In this document: piece by piece, positions 8,273 through 17,889 of the stretch
How positions within the stretch are numbered: position 1 is the stretch's first letter
How the letters are laid out: every line of letters starts with the position of its first letter
NCBI RefSeq assembly: GCF_900609055.1
Contig: NZ_UXAW01000041.1
Coordinates: 1 to 47,186 of the forward strand
Source: Pseudogemmobacter humi
GTDB lineage: Bacteria; Pseudomonadota; Alphaproteobacteria; Rhodobacterales; Rhodobacteraceae
Length of the DNA: 47,186 bases
Reading direction: 5' to 3'
Translations under genes and position numbers: made by a program
The notes under the pieces: generated by a model
Told to the model about the DNA's origin: nothing
Database searches by the model: none
What the model saw: only the letters and a program-made list of their open reading frames with translations

Positions 8273-8615
8273 AGCGGAGGGTTTCCCCTCTGGGCCAACA
8301 AGCCGGACCCGAGGCGCACGGCCTCCTGCCGCGCCATGATCCCCTCACGCAAGGCGCGGGTGGGCAAGATGCAGAAGACCCTGCTGCGCGAAAGCGGCCG
8401 CACGCTCTGACCTGCCTCCGGCTGCCGGAATCTCCCCCGGGCGGCAGGTGCAGCCCCCGGGGGTGATGTCGGCCCGGCCATTGCCTGCCATGACCGTCCT
8501 GCGGGCCTGCGGTTTTCCTCACCGGAGCACGGAACCAGAGTCCCCGGCAGACGCCAATGATACGCGCACCGTTTTTCGATCCGCGGATCCGGGGCCGGCC
8601 GCGCACAGGCTTTAA
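8273..8615. other. Gene-free spacer between convergent LysR and OFA transporter genes
   Basis: About 340 bases with high GC. I found no coding frame with a start and ribosome site, no RNA gene and no repeat beyond short GC-rich palindromes such as CCCCCGGGGG. The downstream hairpin at 8616-8642 is listed separately. Confidence 0.5.
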
Positions 8616-8642
8616 CCGCCCGCCGGAAAGCCCGGCGGGCGG
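8616..8642 (-). terminator. GC-rich hairpin after the OFA transporter gene
   Basis: CCGCCCGCCGG (8616-8626) and CCGGCGGGCGG (8632-8642) form an 11-bp stem with a 5-base loop, 6 bases past the transporter stop. There is no T tract on the minus strand, so it may act as an mRNA 3' stabiliser or a weak terminator. Confidence 0.5.
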
Positions 8643-8648
8643 GCGGTG

Positions 8649-10301
8649 TCAGAACAGCGCCGCGGTTTTCACCAGGGTGAACCAGGCGCCCCAGAGCGCC
8701 GGAACCCCCACGGCGACCCAGGCCAGCAGCGCCGGCAGGTCGAAGCGTCCGCGGTCGATGCCGAACGAGCCGTGCTCGATCCGGGCCTCGGCCCCCGCCG
8801 AGCGGGCCTGAAGCGCCGCGACCTCCTCGGGCTTCATGAACCATTTGTCGTCCAGCGGCCGGATCAGCGCATTGGCGATCAGGCCGATGAACAGCATGCC
8901 GCACAGCACATAGATCGTCGCGCTGTAGGCATCGGCCCCTTCCAGCCCGCGGTTCACCTGATACTGGCGGATGTAGTTCACCACCACCGGGCCCAGGATG
9001 CCCGCCGTGGCCCAGGCGGTCAGCAGCCGGCCATGGATCGCGCCGACGAACTGGGTGCCGAAGATGTCGGCCAGATAGGCGGGCACCGTCGAGAACCCGC
9101 CGCCATACATCGACAGGATGATGCAGAAGACCGCGACGAACAGCAGCTGGTTGCCCATATGGGCGAAGGTCGGCGCCGAGGCGTAAAGCAGGATGCCCAG
9201 CAGGAAGAACACGTAATAGGTGTTCTTGCGCCCCAGCCGGTCCGAGATCGAGGCCCAGAAGAACCGCCCCACGATGTTGAACAGCGACAAGAGCGAGGTG
9301 AACCCCGCCGCGATCCCGGCGATCTGAAGCTGCTGTTCGGCGCTCAGCTGCGAGAAGCTCAGCTCCGGCAGACCGATCAGCCGGCCGGCGAAGATCTCCT
9401 GCAACAAAGGCGAGGCGGCGCCGAGAATGCCGATCCCGGCCGAGACGTTCATGCACAACACGATCCAGATCAGCCAGAACTGCTTCGTCTTATGGGCATC
9501 GCGCAGATGGATGTGATGCTCGGTGATCATCGCTTTCCTCTTCGCGGCCGGGGGCGTCCAGCCCTCGGGGCGCCAGCCGGCGGGCGGGATGCGATAGCCG
9601 AAGGCGCCGCCCATCATGAAGACCAGATAGATCGCCGCCATGGCGAGGAAAGCCTGCCAGACGCCGGGCGAGGCATCGGTGCGGAAATATTCCATCAGCT
9701 TCTGCGCCAGCGGCGAGCCGACCATGGCGCCGCCGCCGAAGCCCATGATCGCCATGCCGGTCGCCATGCCGCGCCGGTCGGGGAACCATTTGATCAGCGT
9801 CGAGACCGGCGAGATATAACCGAGACCCAGACCGATGCCGCCGATCACCCCGGCGCCCAGCCACATCAGCCAGAGCTGATGGGTGATGACGCCCAGCGAG
9901 GCGATGGCGATGCCGCCGCACCAGCAGCAGGCCGAGACGAAACCGGCCTTGCGCGGGCCGACCCGTTCCAGCCAGCCGCCCCAGATCGCCGCCGAACAGC
10001 CCAGAAGCACGAAGAACAGCGTGTAGATCCAGCCCAGATCGGCCATGCGCCAGTTGCAGTCGGTGGTGAACAGCGCGGTGAACAGGCTCATGGTCTTGCA
10101 GGCCTCGCTCGCCTCGCCCGGCAGCGCGGCGGACAGCGGCAGCCAGAAGACGGAAAAGCCGTAGGCCATGCCGATGCACAGATGGATCGCCAGGGCGGCG
10201 GGCGGCACCAGCCAGCGGTTGAAGCCCGGCTTCGCGATGATCCTTTCGCGGTCAAGTATCCCCGGGCCGCGGCCTGGATAGCCTTCGGATATTACGGTCA
10301 T
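8649..10301 (-). CDS. OFA (oxalate/formate antiporter) family MFS transporter
   Basis: A 550-residue major facilitator protein with at least 12 hydrophobic segments. RWLVPPAALAIHLCIGMAYG opens helix 1, and a loop of about 40 residues containing DCNWRMADLGW precedes helix 2. IKWFPDRRGMATGMAIMG and DRLGRK are the MFS loop 2-3 and 8-9 signatures. The OFA group moves small carboxylates such as oxalate, formate, pyruvate or related acids across the inner membrane. The long inter-helix loop and extended C-terminus (PLDDKWFM, then a final helix) make it longer than the usual 400-430. GGGAGGGAGAA precedes the ATG. Its control region holds a sigma-54 promoter with activator and IHF sites, and the next genes encode the matching two-component system. 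The transported acid is unknown. Confidence 0.85.
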   Translation of the reverse strand: MTVISEGYPGRGPGILDRERIIAKPGFNRWLVPPAALAIHLCIGMAYGFSVFWLPLSAALPGEASEACKTMSLFTALFTTDCNWRMADLGWIYTLFFVLLGCSAAIWGGWLERVGPRKAGFVSACCWCGGIAIASLGVITHQLWLMWLGAGVIGGIGLGLGYISPVSTLIKWFPDRRGMATGMAIMGFGGGAMVGSPLAQKLMEYFRTDASPGVWQAFLAMAAIYLVFMMGGAFGYRIPPAGWRPEGWTPPAAKRKAMITEHHIHLRDAHKTKQFWLIWIVLCMNVSAGIGILGAASPLLQEIFAGRLIGLPELSFSQLSAEQQLQIAGIAAGFTSLLSLFNIVGRFFWASISDRLGRKNTYYVFFLLGILLYASAPTFAHMGNQLLFVAVFCIILSMYGGGFSTVPAYLADIFGTQFVGAIHGRLLTAWATAGILGPVVVNYIRQYQVNRGLEGADAYSATIYVLCGMLFIGLIANALIRPLDDKWFMKPEEVAALQARSAGAEARIEHGSFGIDRGRFDLPALLAWVAVGVPALWGAWFTLVKTAALF

Positions 10302-10415
10302 TTCTCCCTCCCTTGCCCTCTGCGGGGCGCTTGACGAAGGGGCTCTCGCGGTGGCTTTCCGGCCGCAATGCGGCCGCCTCCGTCGTCACCGGAGAAACTC
10401 CCTCACAAGGGAAAC

Positions 10416-10433
10416 AAGCATGAATCGTGCCAG
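10416..10433 (-). promoter_or_regulatory. Sigma-54 (-24/-12) promoter of the OFA transporter gene
   Basis: Read on the minus strand, CTGGCACGATTCATGCTT matches the RpoN consensus YTGGCACG-N4-TTGC at all positions except the first T of TTGC (here A). The invariant GG (-24) and GC (-12) are in exact register. It lies about 115 bases before the transporter ATG, in the direction of that gene. Confidence 0.85.
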
Positions 10434-10449
10434 GCTGGACGATAAGGAT

Positions 10450-10462
10450 TATCAATGACTTG
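10450..10462. promoter_or_regulatory. IHF binding site
   Basis: TATCAATGACTTG is a perfect match to the IHF consensus WATCAA-N4-TTR. It sits between the activator sites (10486-10520) and the -24/-12 promoter (10416-10433), where IHF bending is used in sigma-54 promoters. It partly overlaps a small palindrome GATAA-GGA-TTATC (10441-10453). Confidence 0.75.
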
Positions 10463-10485
10463 ACGGAATTTTCCGCGCAATCTGA

Positions 10486-10498
10486 GGACAGAATGTCC
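10486..10498. promoter_or_regulatory. Upstream activator site 1 (GGACA-N3-TGTCC)
   Basis: The perfect palindrome GGACAGAATGTCC is identical to the copy at 10508-10520. Start-to-start distance is 22 bp, two helical turns, so two regulator dimers would bind on one DNA face. The centre is about 62 bp upstream of the -24 element. The Fis-type HTH of the regulator at 12467-13849 is the likely binder. Confidence 0.8.
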
Positions 10499-10507
10499 GT
10501 AGCGGCC

Positions 10508-10520
10508 GGACAGAATGTCC
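10508..10520. promoter_or_regulatory. Upstream activator site 2 (GGACA-N3-TGTCC)
   Basis: This is the second identical 13-bp palindrome, extended by matching C/G flanks, ending one base before the sensor kinase stop codon. Its position after the kinase gene means the activator sites are squeezed between the two genes they connect functionally. Confidence 0.8.
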
Positions 10521-10521
10521 G

Positions 10522-12466
10522 TCAGAGCGCGGCCGGCAGCCAGAGCGTGAAGGTCGTGCCCCGGCCCGGGCTGCCTGCGGCATCGATGCGGCCGCCCTGG
10601 CGCTCGACCAGGGTGCGGCAGATCGACAGCCCGAGGCCGGTGCCGCCGCTGCCCGCGCGGGTGGTGAAGAACGGCTCGAAGATGCGCGACAGGGTGGCCG
10701 CGTCCATGCCCACGCCCTGATCCGCGACCGCGATCCGCACGCCCGGGGTGCCGCCCTCGTCGGCGTCGCTCAGGGTCACGACGATCTCGCCGCCGGCGGG
10801 CATGGCATGGATCGCGTTGACGATCAGATTGACCAGCACCTGCTGCAATTCGGTGCGGTTCATCAGCACCTGCCGCCCGACCTGGCCGTCCTGCCGCAGC
10901 GTGACGCCGCTGCGCGACAACAGATGGCGCACCAGCGGCAGGCAGTCGGCCACCGCATCGCGCGGATCGGTGCGCGCCGCCCAGCCGGCATATTCCTCGG
11001 GCCGGGCGAATTGCAGCAGCCGGTTGACGATCTGGCTGATGCGCTGGATCTGTTCGTCCATCAGCCGGAACTCGGTCGCGGCCCCGGCGGCATGAGGCCC
11101 GATGATCTCGCGCAGCAGATCCAGATTGCCCTGGAGGACCGCCACCGGATTGTTGATCTCATGCGCCGCGGCGGCGGTGATCTCGCCGATGGTGGCCAGC
11201 TTTTCCGAGACGATCAGCTTGCGCGTGGTGTCCTCGACCCGGGCGCTCAGCTCGTCGTTCCAGCGGCGCAGCTCGGCGTCGCGTTCCTGGAGCAGGTCGA
11301 GCAGATGGTCGAGATGCCCGGCCACCCGCCCCACCTCATCGCTGCGCTCGCCCACCCCGCTGCGCGCGCCGAGATCGCCGCCCTCGACCCGGGCGATGGT
11401 GTCGGACATCTGCTCCAGCGGGCGGAACACGCCGCCCGCCCAACGCAGGAAGACCGGGATCGAGATCGCGGTGACGGCCAGAAAGCCAAGCCCCACCAGC
11501 CAGAGCGTCGTGCGCCGCGCGTCGGTGAAGGGCGCTTCGAGAAAGCCGACATAAAGCATCCCCACCCGCGCCCCGGCGCTGTCGAGGATCGGCTCATAGG
11601 CCGAGACATACCAGTCGTTGACCACGAAGGCGCTGTCGAGCCAGGTCTCGCCCCGCCCGAGCACCCTTTCGCGCACGCTGGCCGAGACCCGGGTGCCAAG
11701 CGCGCGGCTGCCCTCGAACAGCCGGACATTGGTCGAGATCCGCACATCGTCGAGAAACAGCGTCGCGGTGCCCTGGCTGCCCTCGGGCAGGCTGCCGGCG
11801 CGGTAGACCAGATCGTTGATCGTGTCGATGAAGACGAGGTTCTGGTTCAGAAGCAGCCCGCCGACCAGGGCGCCCCGCCGCCCGTCGGGCAAAGGCGCGG
11901 GCACGGCGGTCAGGACGACGAGGCCGCGGTCCTCTTCCAGCCGCCCGGTCGGCACGGCGTTCGGCGTCGGCACCAACGGCAGCCGCGCGCGGGCGGCAAG
12001 CGCGGGATCCAGCGCGGCCAGGTCGTCATTGGCGAAGATCTCGATCCCGGTTCCGGCCCGGCCTTCCAGCGCGCCGGCGATCAGCGGCCCGGGCGGCGCG
12101 GCCTCGGCCCCGGGCGGGCTGGCCGCCAGCGGGCGCCCCGCCGGATCGGCGAGATAGAGGAAATCGAGCCCCATCTGCCGGCGCTGTTCGTCGAGCAGCG
12201 CAGCCGGTTCCGCCGCCGCGGCATAGGCGACCGAGCGGCTGAGCGCATCCACCCGCTCGCCCGCGGTCTCCAGCAGGCGGGCCAGATATTGCCGCGCCAC
12301 GGTCAGGTCGCTGTTGACCTTGGTGATCAGCAGGTCGTCGAACTTGGCCTGCCAGCGCAGCATCGTGCCGCCCAGCAGAAGGGGCAGGATCACCAGCGTC
12401 GGCAAAAGCGCGATGGCCAGCAGCCGGTGGCGCACCGAACGCGGGCGCGGAGGGGGCGGGGCCGGA

Positions 12467-12474
<8 letters not shown>
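10522..12474 (-). CDS. Membrane sensor histidine kinase with Cache-type sensor
   Basis: A 650-residue kinase. A Pro-rich N-terminus leads to TM1 (about 16-38), a roughly 285-residue periplasmic region with Cache-like features (including TWLDSAFVVNDWYVSAYEPI), TM2 (about 323-344), HAMP, then HisKA with the phospho-accepting His438 in AAAAHEINNPVAVLQGN. The HATPase domain has the N-box (NLIVNAIHAMP), DQGVGM and GTGLGLSI. It would sense an external small molecule, probably a carboxylate moved by the OFA transporter, and phosphorylate the NtrC-type regulator encoded just upstream. The ATG at 12474 overlaps the end of the regulator gene by 8 bases, showing coupling, so I rejected a longer frame that reads back into that gene. 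NtrB/DctB-like order supports the pairing. Confidence 0.92.
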
Positions 12475-13849
<1,375 letters not shown>

Positions 13850-14232
13850 CTCTGTTCCCCCGGGCAGCCGGACCGGCCAGCCTTCCGGCCCCGAATCTTG
13901 CATCCCCGCACTGGCGCGGCAAGCCCTCTGTCGCGACCGCCACCCGGTCCCGCCCTTTGCCATGCGAAGACCCGGGCGCTGATTGCCGATACCCATGCTC
14001 CCTTCGTGACCATGAAACCCCCGCTCTTGCCAGAGCCTTCGCTGAACATCGCGGGGACGGGCAAGCCAGATGGAATCCGATACGCATCCGAAGTCACCCT
14101 CCGCACCAGATTGGAAAACGCCGCCGCGGGTCCTCATGAAGGGGCGATCGGATGGCATATGAAACCCGGCCCAGGATCAGGAAACGCGAAAGCGATCCTC
14201 ATGCTACGCGGTCAGATGTCGGGCAAGAAAGA
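13850..14232. other. Gene-free control region upstream of the regulator gene
   Basis: About 380 bases between the regulator start and the MFS gene end. Open frames here show poor codon use and no ribosome sites. The promoter for the regulator-kinase pair should lie in this stretch, but I could not pick a convincing -35/-10 or -24/-12. No copy of the GGACA-N3-TGTCC activator site is present, so autoregulation through that site is not supported. Confidence 0.45.
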
Positions 14233-14257
14233 GGCCGACCGCCCCGGCTGATCGGCC
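14233..14257 (-). terminator. Possible intrinsic terminator after MFS gene
   Basis: On the minus strand GGCCGA (14257-14252) and TCGGCC (14238-14233) pair across 13 bases and are followed by TCTTTCTT. It immediately follows the MFS stop codon, which would end the long operon starting at 26737. Confidence 0.45.
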
Positions 14258-15409
14258 CTACCCGCCGCTCTTTTCCGGCTTCATCGTCATCCCCAGGGCC
14301 ATCCCTGCCGCGCACATCGCCACGCCGATGCCGAGGGCCGGGATGTAGGAACCGGCCGCCGCGAACAGCCGGCCGGAAAGCGGGGGCGCCACCAGCCCCG
14401 CGGCGCCGAAAGCGAGCATCAGCCGTCCGTAGATCCCGCCTGTCCTCTCGGTGCCGAATTCCCCGCCGATCAGCACCGGCATCAGCGAGGCCGAGCCCCC
14501 GAACACCATCCCCACCGCCAGCGCCCCGGCCAGCGCCAGCGGCGGGGCCGGCAACAGGAGCGTCACGAGGCCCGCCCCCGCAAGCAAATTCGACAGGATC
14601 AGCATGGTCCGGCCCGAAGACAGCTCGACCAGCCGCCCGCCCGCCAGCGAGCCGAGGATATAGCCGAAGGTAAACACCCCGGGGGCCAGCCCGGCCAGCC
14701 TTGCGGTGCCGCCCTGCGCCAGAACGATGCCGGTCAGATGCGCCACCACCATCAGCCCGGTGTAGCAGATGAAGAAGAAGATCAGCGCAAGCCGCAGGAA
14801 TTTCGGATCGGTGACATCCCGGAGGAGCGGCAGCGCCCGCACCTCCTCTGCCACCGCCACCGGCCGCGAGACCGGCAGCAGCGCCGTCACCACAAGGCCG
14901 GTCAGCACGATGGCGATGCCGATGATCAGAAACACGTAAGCGGGATCGCCATCGCGGATCGGCCCGGCGAAGAGGCCCGACAGGGCGACCCCGCTGACGG
15001 CGAAAGCCGCCATCGCCAGCCCGAGGCCGAGGCTGCGGACCGCATCGGGCAGCCGGGTGACCAGCGCGAGCGCCAGCCCGTAGCCGAGGCCCGCCCCCAG
15101 CCCGAACAGCAGCCCGTAGCCGATGAAAAGCGTGACCAGACTGCCGCCGGCCGCAAAGACCAGATGCCCGCCACCGGCCAGGCCGAAGGCGAGCAGCGAA
15201 AAGGCTCTGAAGCCCAGCATCCGCAGCAGCCGGTCATGCAGCACCATGCCGAGGGTGAAGGCCACCAGCGCGCAGGCCGGGATCAGGCTGAGGCCGGAAC
15301 GCGATGTGCCGAGCGCCGCCTCCAGCGGCAGCAGAAACAGGCTCCAGACATACAGAACACCCATCGCCGCATTGCTCAGACAGGCCAGGAAAACCAGGCG
15401 CAGCGTCAT
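14258..15409 (-). CDS. MFS transporter, OFA/monocarboxylate-like
   Basis: A 383-residue, 12-helix major facilitator protein. The opening helix (LSNAAMGVLYVWSLFLLPLE) carries the Y-x-W-S-x-F pattern common in OFA and monocarboxylate porters. HDRLLRMLGFRAFS stands in the loop 2-3 position and GGIYGRLMLAFGAAGLVAPP in helix 11. The start is ATG 15409 with GAGGAGGG nearby; an open frame extending upstream lacks a start signal and would overlap the thioesterase gene. It is the last gene of the long minus-strand operon, 64 bases after the thioesterase. It probably imports or exports a carboxylate connected with that pathway, such as a product released by the thioesterase. The direction and substrate are not deducible. 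Confidence 0.8.
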   Translation of the reverse strand: MTLRLVFLACLSNAAMGVLYVWSLFLLPLEAALGTSRSGLSLIPACALVAFTLGMVLHDRLLRMLGFRAFSLLAFGLAGGGHLVFAAGGSLVTLFIGYGLLFGLGAGLGYGLALALVTRLPDAVRSLGLGLAMAAFAVSGVALSGLFAGPIRDGDPAYVFLIIGIAIVLTGLVVTALLPVSRPVAVAEEVRALPLLRDVTDPKFLRLALIFFFICYTGLMVVAHLTGIVLAQGGTARLAGLAPGVFTFGYILGSLAGGRLVELSSGRTMLILSNLLAGAGLVTLLLPAPPLALAGALAVGMVFGGSASLMPVLIGGEFGTERTGGIYGRLMLAFGAAGLVAPPLSGRLFAAAGSYIPALGIGVAMCAAGMALGMTMKPEKSGG

Positions 15410-15473
15410 GAAGAAACCCTCCTCAAAGCCCCGGGGCCCCGATGGTCCTGCGATCCGATACGGGCCTGCCCGC

Positions 15474-15890
15474 TCAGCCCGGCATCGGGCCTGCCGCTTC
15501 GGACAGGGCTTCGCGCAGGGCGACCGGGATCGGACAGCTCCGGCGGCTTTGCGGATCCATGAAGACCTCGACCACCTCGCAGAGGGCCAGCACATCGCCG
15601 CCCGCATCGCGCATGGTTAAGGTCAGCCCCACGGATTTGGTGCCGACCTTGCTCACCTGCGCGGCGATACGAACCACCGAGCCCACTTGGGTCTCCTGGC
15701 GGAAGCTCGTCTTCACCTCCAGCGTGACCGGCATCGGGCTGTCCGGCCCGGGCCGGAAGCCGAGGCCGCTCCAGAACACGAAAGTCGCATCGTCGAAGGC
15801 CGCGGCATAATGGCGGACGTTCAGATGGCCGAAATGATCGCAGAGCCAGGTATGGGCGACGAAGGAGGTGATCTCCCGTTCGCCGCTCAT
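15474..15890 (-). CDS. Hotdog-fold acyl-CoA thioesterase (4HBT type), copy 1
   Basis: A 138-residue single hotdog domain. The CDHFGHLNVRHYAAAFDDA segment carries the 4-hydroxybenzoyl-CoA thioesterase pattern, with the catalytic Asp and the long central helix. The ATG overlaps the BKACE stop (ATGA), so the two are coupled; a longer open frame reading into the BKACE gene is spurious. In carnitine-degradation loci, a thioesterase of this kind hydrolyses betainyl-CoA made by the BKACE reaction, and is often fused to carnitine dehydrogenase. Here it is separate. By position it should release the free acid and CoA from the new CoA ester. A paralogue of related function lies at 34727, but the two are divergent in sequence. 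Confidence 0.85.
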   Translation of the reverse strand: MSGEREITSFVAHTWLCDHFGHLNVRHYAAAFDDATFVFWSGLGFRPGPDSPMPVTLEVKTSFRQETQVGSVVRIAAQVSKVGTKSVGLTLTMRDAGGDVLALCEVVEVFMDPQSRRSCPIPVALREALSEAAGPMPG

Positions 15891-16789
15891 GCCCGCGCCC
15901 CGAGGCCGAGGATTTCGCGCGCCTCGTCCGGGGTGGCCACCTCGCAGCCGAGGTCGCGGATGATCCGTGCCGCGCGTTCCACCAGTTGGGCGTTGGTGGC
16001 GAAGACCCCGCGCTCCAGATAGATGTTGTCCTCCAGCCCCACCCGGCAATGACCGCCGAGGATGGTGGAGAGCGCCACGATCTCCATCTGCCAGCGCGAG
16101 ATGCCGAAGGCGCTCCAGATCGCGCCCTCGGGCAGCAGGCCCTTCATGTAGAGCAGGCTCTGCGCATCCGCCGGGGCCGACCATTTCACGCCGAGGCAGA
16201 TCTGGAACAGGGCCGGCGCGTCGATATGGCCGTTCTCGATCAGGCGCCGTGCCAGCAGGATGTCGCCGGGGTTGAACGCCTCGATCTCGGGTTTCGCGCC
16301 CGCCTTGCGGATCAGTTCCGCCATGTCGCGCAGCTTGCCCGGCGTGTTCATGAAAACGCAGTCGGGCGCGCCCGCGATGCCGCCTTCGAGGTTCATCGTC
16401 GTGGTGTCGAGCGTGCAGATCTCGGGCCGCATCTCGGCGACATGACGCACGCGGTCTTCGGCCGTGGCCACGTCGGTCGTGGGATGCGCCACCGCCTCGT
16501 CCGCCGGGTCGGGCACGAAGGTCGCGCCCATGCCGGTGGTCAGGTTGATCACCACATCCGGGTTTTCCGCCCGGATGCGCTCGACGATCTCGCGGAAGAC
16601 CTGCGGCGAGCGGTCGCCCTCGCCCGTCGCGGGGTTGCGGCCGTGGATATGCACGACCGAAGCGCCGGCGGCGGCGGCCTCCAGGCTGGATTTCGCGATC
16701 TGTTCGGGCGTCACCGGGTAATCGGGATAGCGCGGATGGATCGGGCCGTCGCCGGTCACGGCGCAGGTCAGCACGACTTTGCGTTTCAT
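15887..16789 (-). CDS. Beta-keto acid cleavage enzyme (BKACE, formerly DUF849), copy 1
   Basis: A 300-residue Zn-dependent TIM-barrel enzyme of the BKACE family. These enzymes condense a beta-keto acid with acetyl-CoA to give acetoacetate and a new CoA ester. Zn ligands are visible as His47 and His49 in VVHIHGRNP and Glu253 in VGLEDN. LTTGMGA and LDTTTMNL are the further family blocks. AGGAGA precedes the ATG. It follows the hydroxyacyl-CoA dehydrogenase-like gene by 28 bases and overlaps the thioesterase. This order (dehydrogenase, BKACE, thioesterase) is that of L-carnitine catabolism, in which 3-dehydrocarnitine is cleaved to betainyl-CoA and acetoacetate. The substrate could instead be another amino- or hydroxy-beta-keto acid; pocket residues were not modelled. 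Confidence 0.92.
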   Translation of the reverse strand: MKRKVVLTCAVTGDGPIHPRYPDYPVTPEQIAKSSLEAAAAGASVVHIHGRNPATGEGDRSPQVFREIVERIRAENPDVVINLTTGMGATFVPDPADEAVAHPTTDVATAEDRVRHVAEMRPEICTLDTTTMNLEGGIAGAPDCVFMNTPGKLRDMAELIRKAGAKPEIEAFNPGDILLARRLIENGHIDAPALFQICLGVKWSAPADAQSLLYMKGLLPEGAIWSAFGISRWQMEIVALSTILGGHCRVGLEDNIYLERGVFATNAQLVERAARIIRDLGCEVATPDEAREILGLGARA

Positions 16790-16817
16790 GGATTTCTCCT
16801 GTCTGTATCCTGAAATA

Positions 16818-17801
16818 TCAGCCCGCCACCGGGGCCGTGGCCGGGCTCTGCCGCGTCTCGGCCAGGGCTTTCAGCACCGCCACCAGCTGGCGGTCGCGCT
16901 GCTGGCGCAGGGTGGCATAGTCGCGGCCGGCGATCTCTTCGGACAGGCCCGCGACCAGAGTGGCGATGGTCTCGGGCGTCAGCTGCGGCTTGCCCAGATC
17001 CTCCCACCATTCGGTGTAGCTCTGGGTGAACTGCTCGCAATAGGCGCCAAGCCCCCCGGCCCCGCCGCCCAGATGCAACAGCATATGCGGCCCCATGATC
17101 GCCCAGCGCAGCCCCGGCCCGGCCCAGACCGCGGCATTCACATCCTCGACCGAGGCGACATCGGCCTCGACCAGATGGATCGCCTCGCGCCAGATCGCGG
17201 CCTGAAGGCGGTTGGCGACATGGCCCATCACCTCGCGTTTCAGGGTGATCGCCACCTTGCCGCAGCTTTCATAAAGCCCCCGGGCGGCGGGCAGCACATC
17301 GGGATCGGTCCGGTCGTTGGCGTAAAGCTCGACCAGCGGCACCAGATGCGGCGGGTTGAACGGATGGCCGATGATGATGCGCGCCGGATTCTGCCAGCCG
17401 GTTTGCAGATCCGACAGTTTCAGCCCCGAGGAACTGGTCGCGACGATGGCCTGCGGCTTCAGGAGCGGCTCCATCTCGCTATAAAGCGCACGTTTCAGAT
17501 CCAGCCGCTCGGGGATGCATTCAAAGACGAAATCCGCCTCGCGCAGCGCCTCGTCCAGCGAGGAGGCGATGCGGAAATCGGGCTCCTGTTCCGGCTGCGC
17601 CAGCCCCAGTTCCACCAGGGCGGGCTTCACCCCGTTCCAGAACTCCAGAAAGGCAGCGCCGGCCTCGGGGCGGGTGTCGTAGATCGCCACCCTGCGCCCG
17701 GCCCCGGCCATCAGCGCGGCCCAGCTGCACCCGATCAGCCCGGTTCCGATGATCGCGATATTGGGCAGAGCGATATCTTTTCTCAGTTCATCCCGCGCCA
17801 T
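16818..17801 (-). CDS. 3-hydroxyacyl-CoA dehydrogenase family protein, carnitine dehydrogenase-like, copy 1
   Basis: A 327-residue NAD-dependent dehydrogenase. IAIIGTGLIGCSWAALMAGAG is the N-terminal Rossmann motif and GHPFNPPHLVPLVEL the family's catalytic His block. The C-terminal helical domain begins near VMGHVANRLQAAIWREA. Members at this size include L-carnitine 3-dehydrogenase and lambda-crystallin/gulonate dehydrogenase. They oxidise a 3-hydroxy acid to the 3-oxo acid, which would feed the BKACE downstream. AGGAA sits before the ATG. Fifteen bases upstream is a 13-base match to the GntR operator found at 26829, so this gene may have its own repressed promoter within the operon. The substrate is a beta-hydroxy acid, perhaps carnitine-like; this is inferred from the neighbours. 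Confidence 0.85.
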   Translation of the reverse strand: MARDELRKDIALPNIAIIGTGLIGCSWAALMAGAGRRVAIYDTRPEAGAAFLEFWNGVKPALVELGLAQPEQEPDFRIASSLDEALREADFVFECIPERLDLKRALYSEMEPLLKPQAIVATSSSGLKLSDLQTGWQNPARIIIGHPFNPPHLVPLVELYANDRTDPDVLPAARGLYESCGKVAITLKREVMGHVANRLQAAIWREAIHLVEADVASVEDVNAAVWAGPGLRWAIMGPHMLLHLGGGAGGLGAYCEQFTQSYTEWWEDLGKPQLTPETIATLVAGLSEEIAGRDYATLRQQRDRQLVAVLKALAETRQSPATAPVAG

Positions 17802-17815
17802 AGTTCATTCCTGTG

Positions 17816-17828
17816 ATATCTGATCAGA
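17816..17828. promoter_or_regulatory. Second copy of the GntR operator (13 of 16 bases)
   Basis: ATATCTGATCAGA repeats the first 13 bases of the perfect palindrome at 26829-26844, 9 kb away. It sits 15 bases before the dehydrogenase ATG, in the 88-base gap after livF. An element resembling a -10 (TATAAG on the minus strand) lies just upstream. It likely lets one regulator control both the transport/hydrolase half and the dehydrogenase half. Confidence 0.7.
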
Positions 17829-17889
17829 CCTGAAGGCTTATAAAGCCGGATCTCTGTTGAAGTGGTCATGCGCCCTTGCCCGGCGCGCC

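Noticed and set aside
8646-10334. 562-codon plus-strand open frame opposite the OFA transporter
   Set aside because: Product is rich in Arg, Gln, Asp and Pro with no domain, as expected from the antisense of a GC-rich membrane protein gene.
16801-16822. Possible third GntR half-site (TGAAATATCA) between the dehydrogenase and BKACE genes
   Set aside because: It shares only a short ATATCA segment with the operator and lies at the end of the dehydrogenase gene, so it is within chance.
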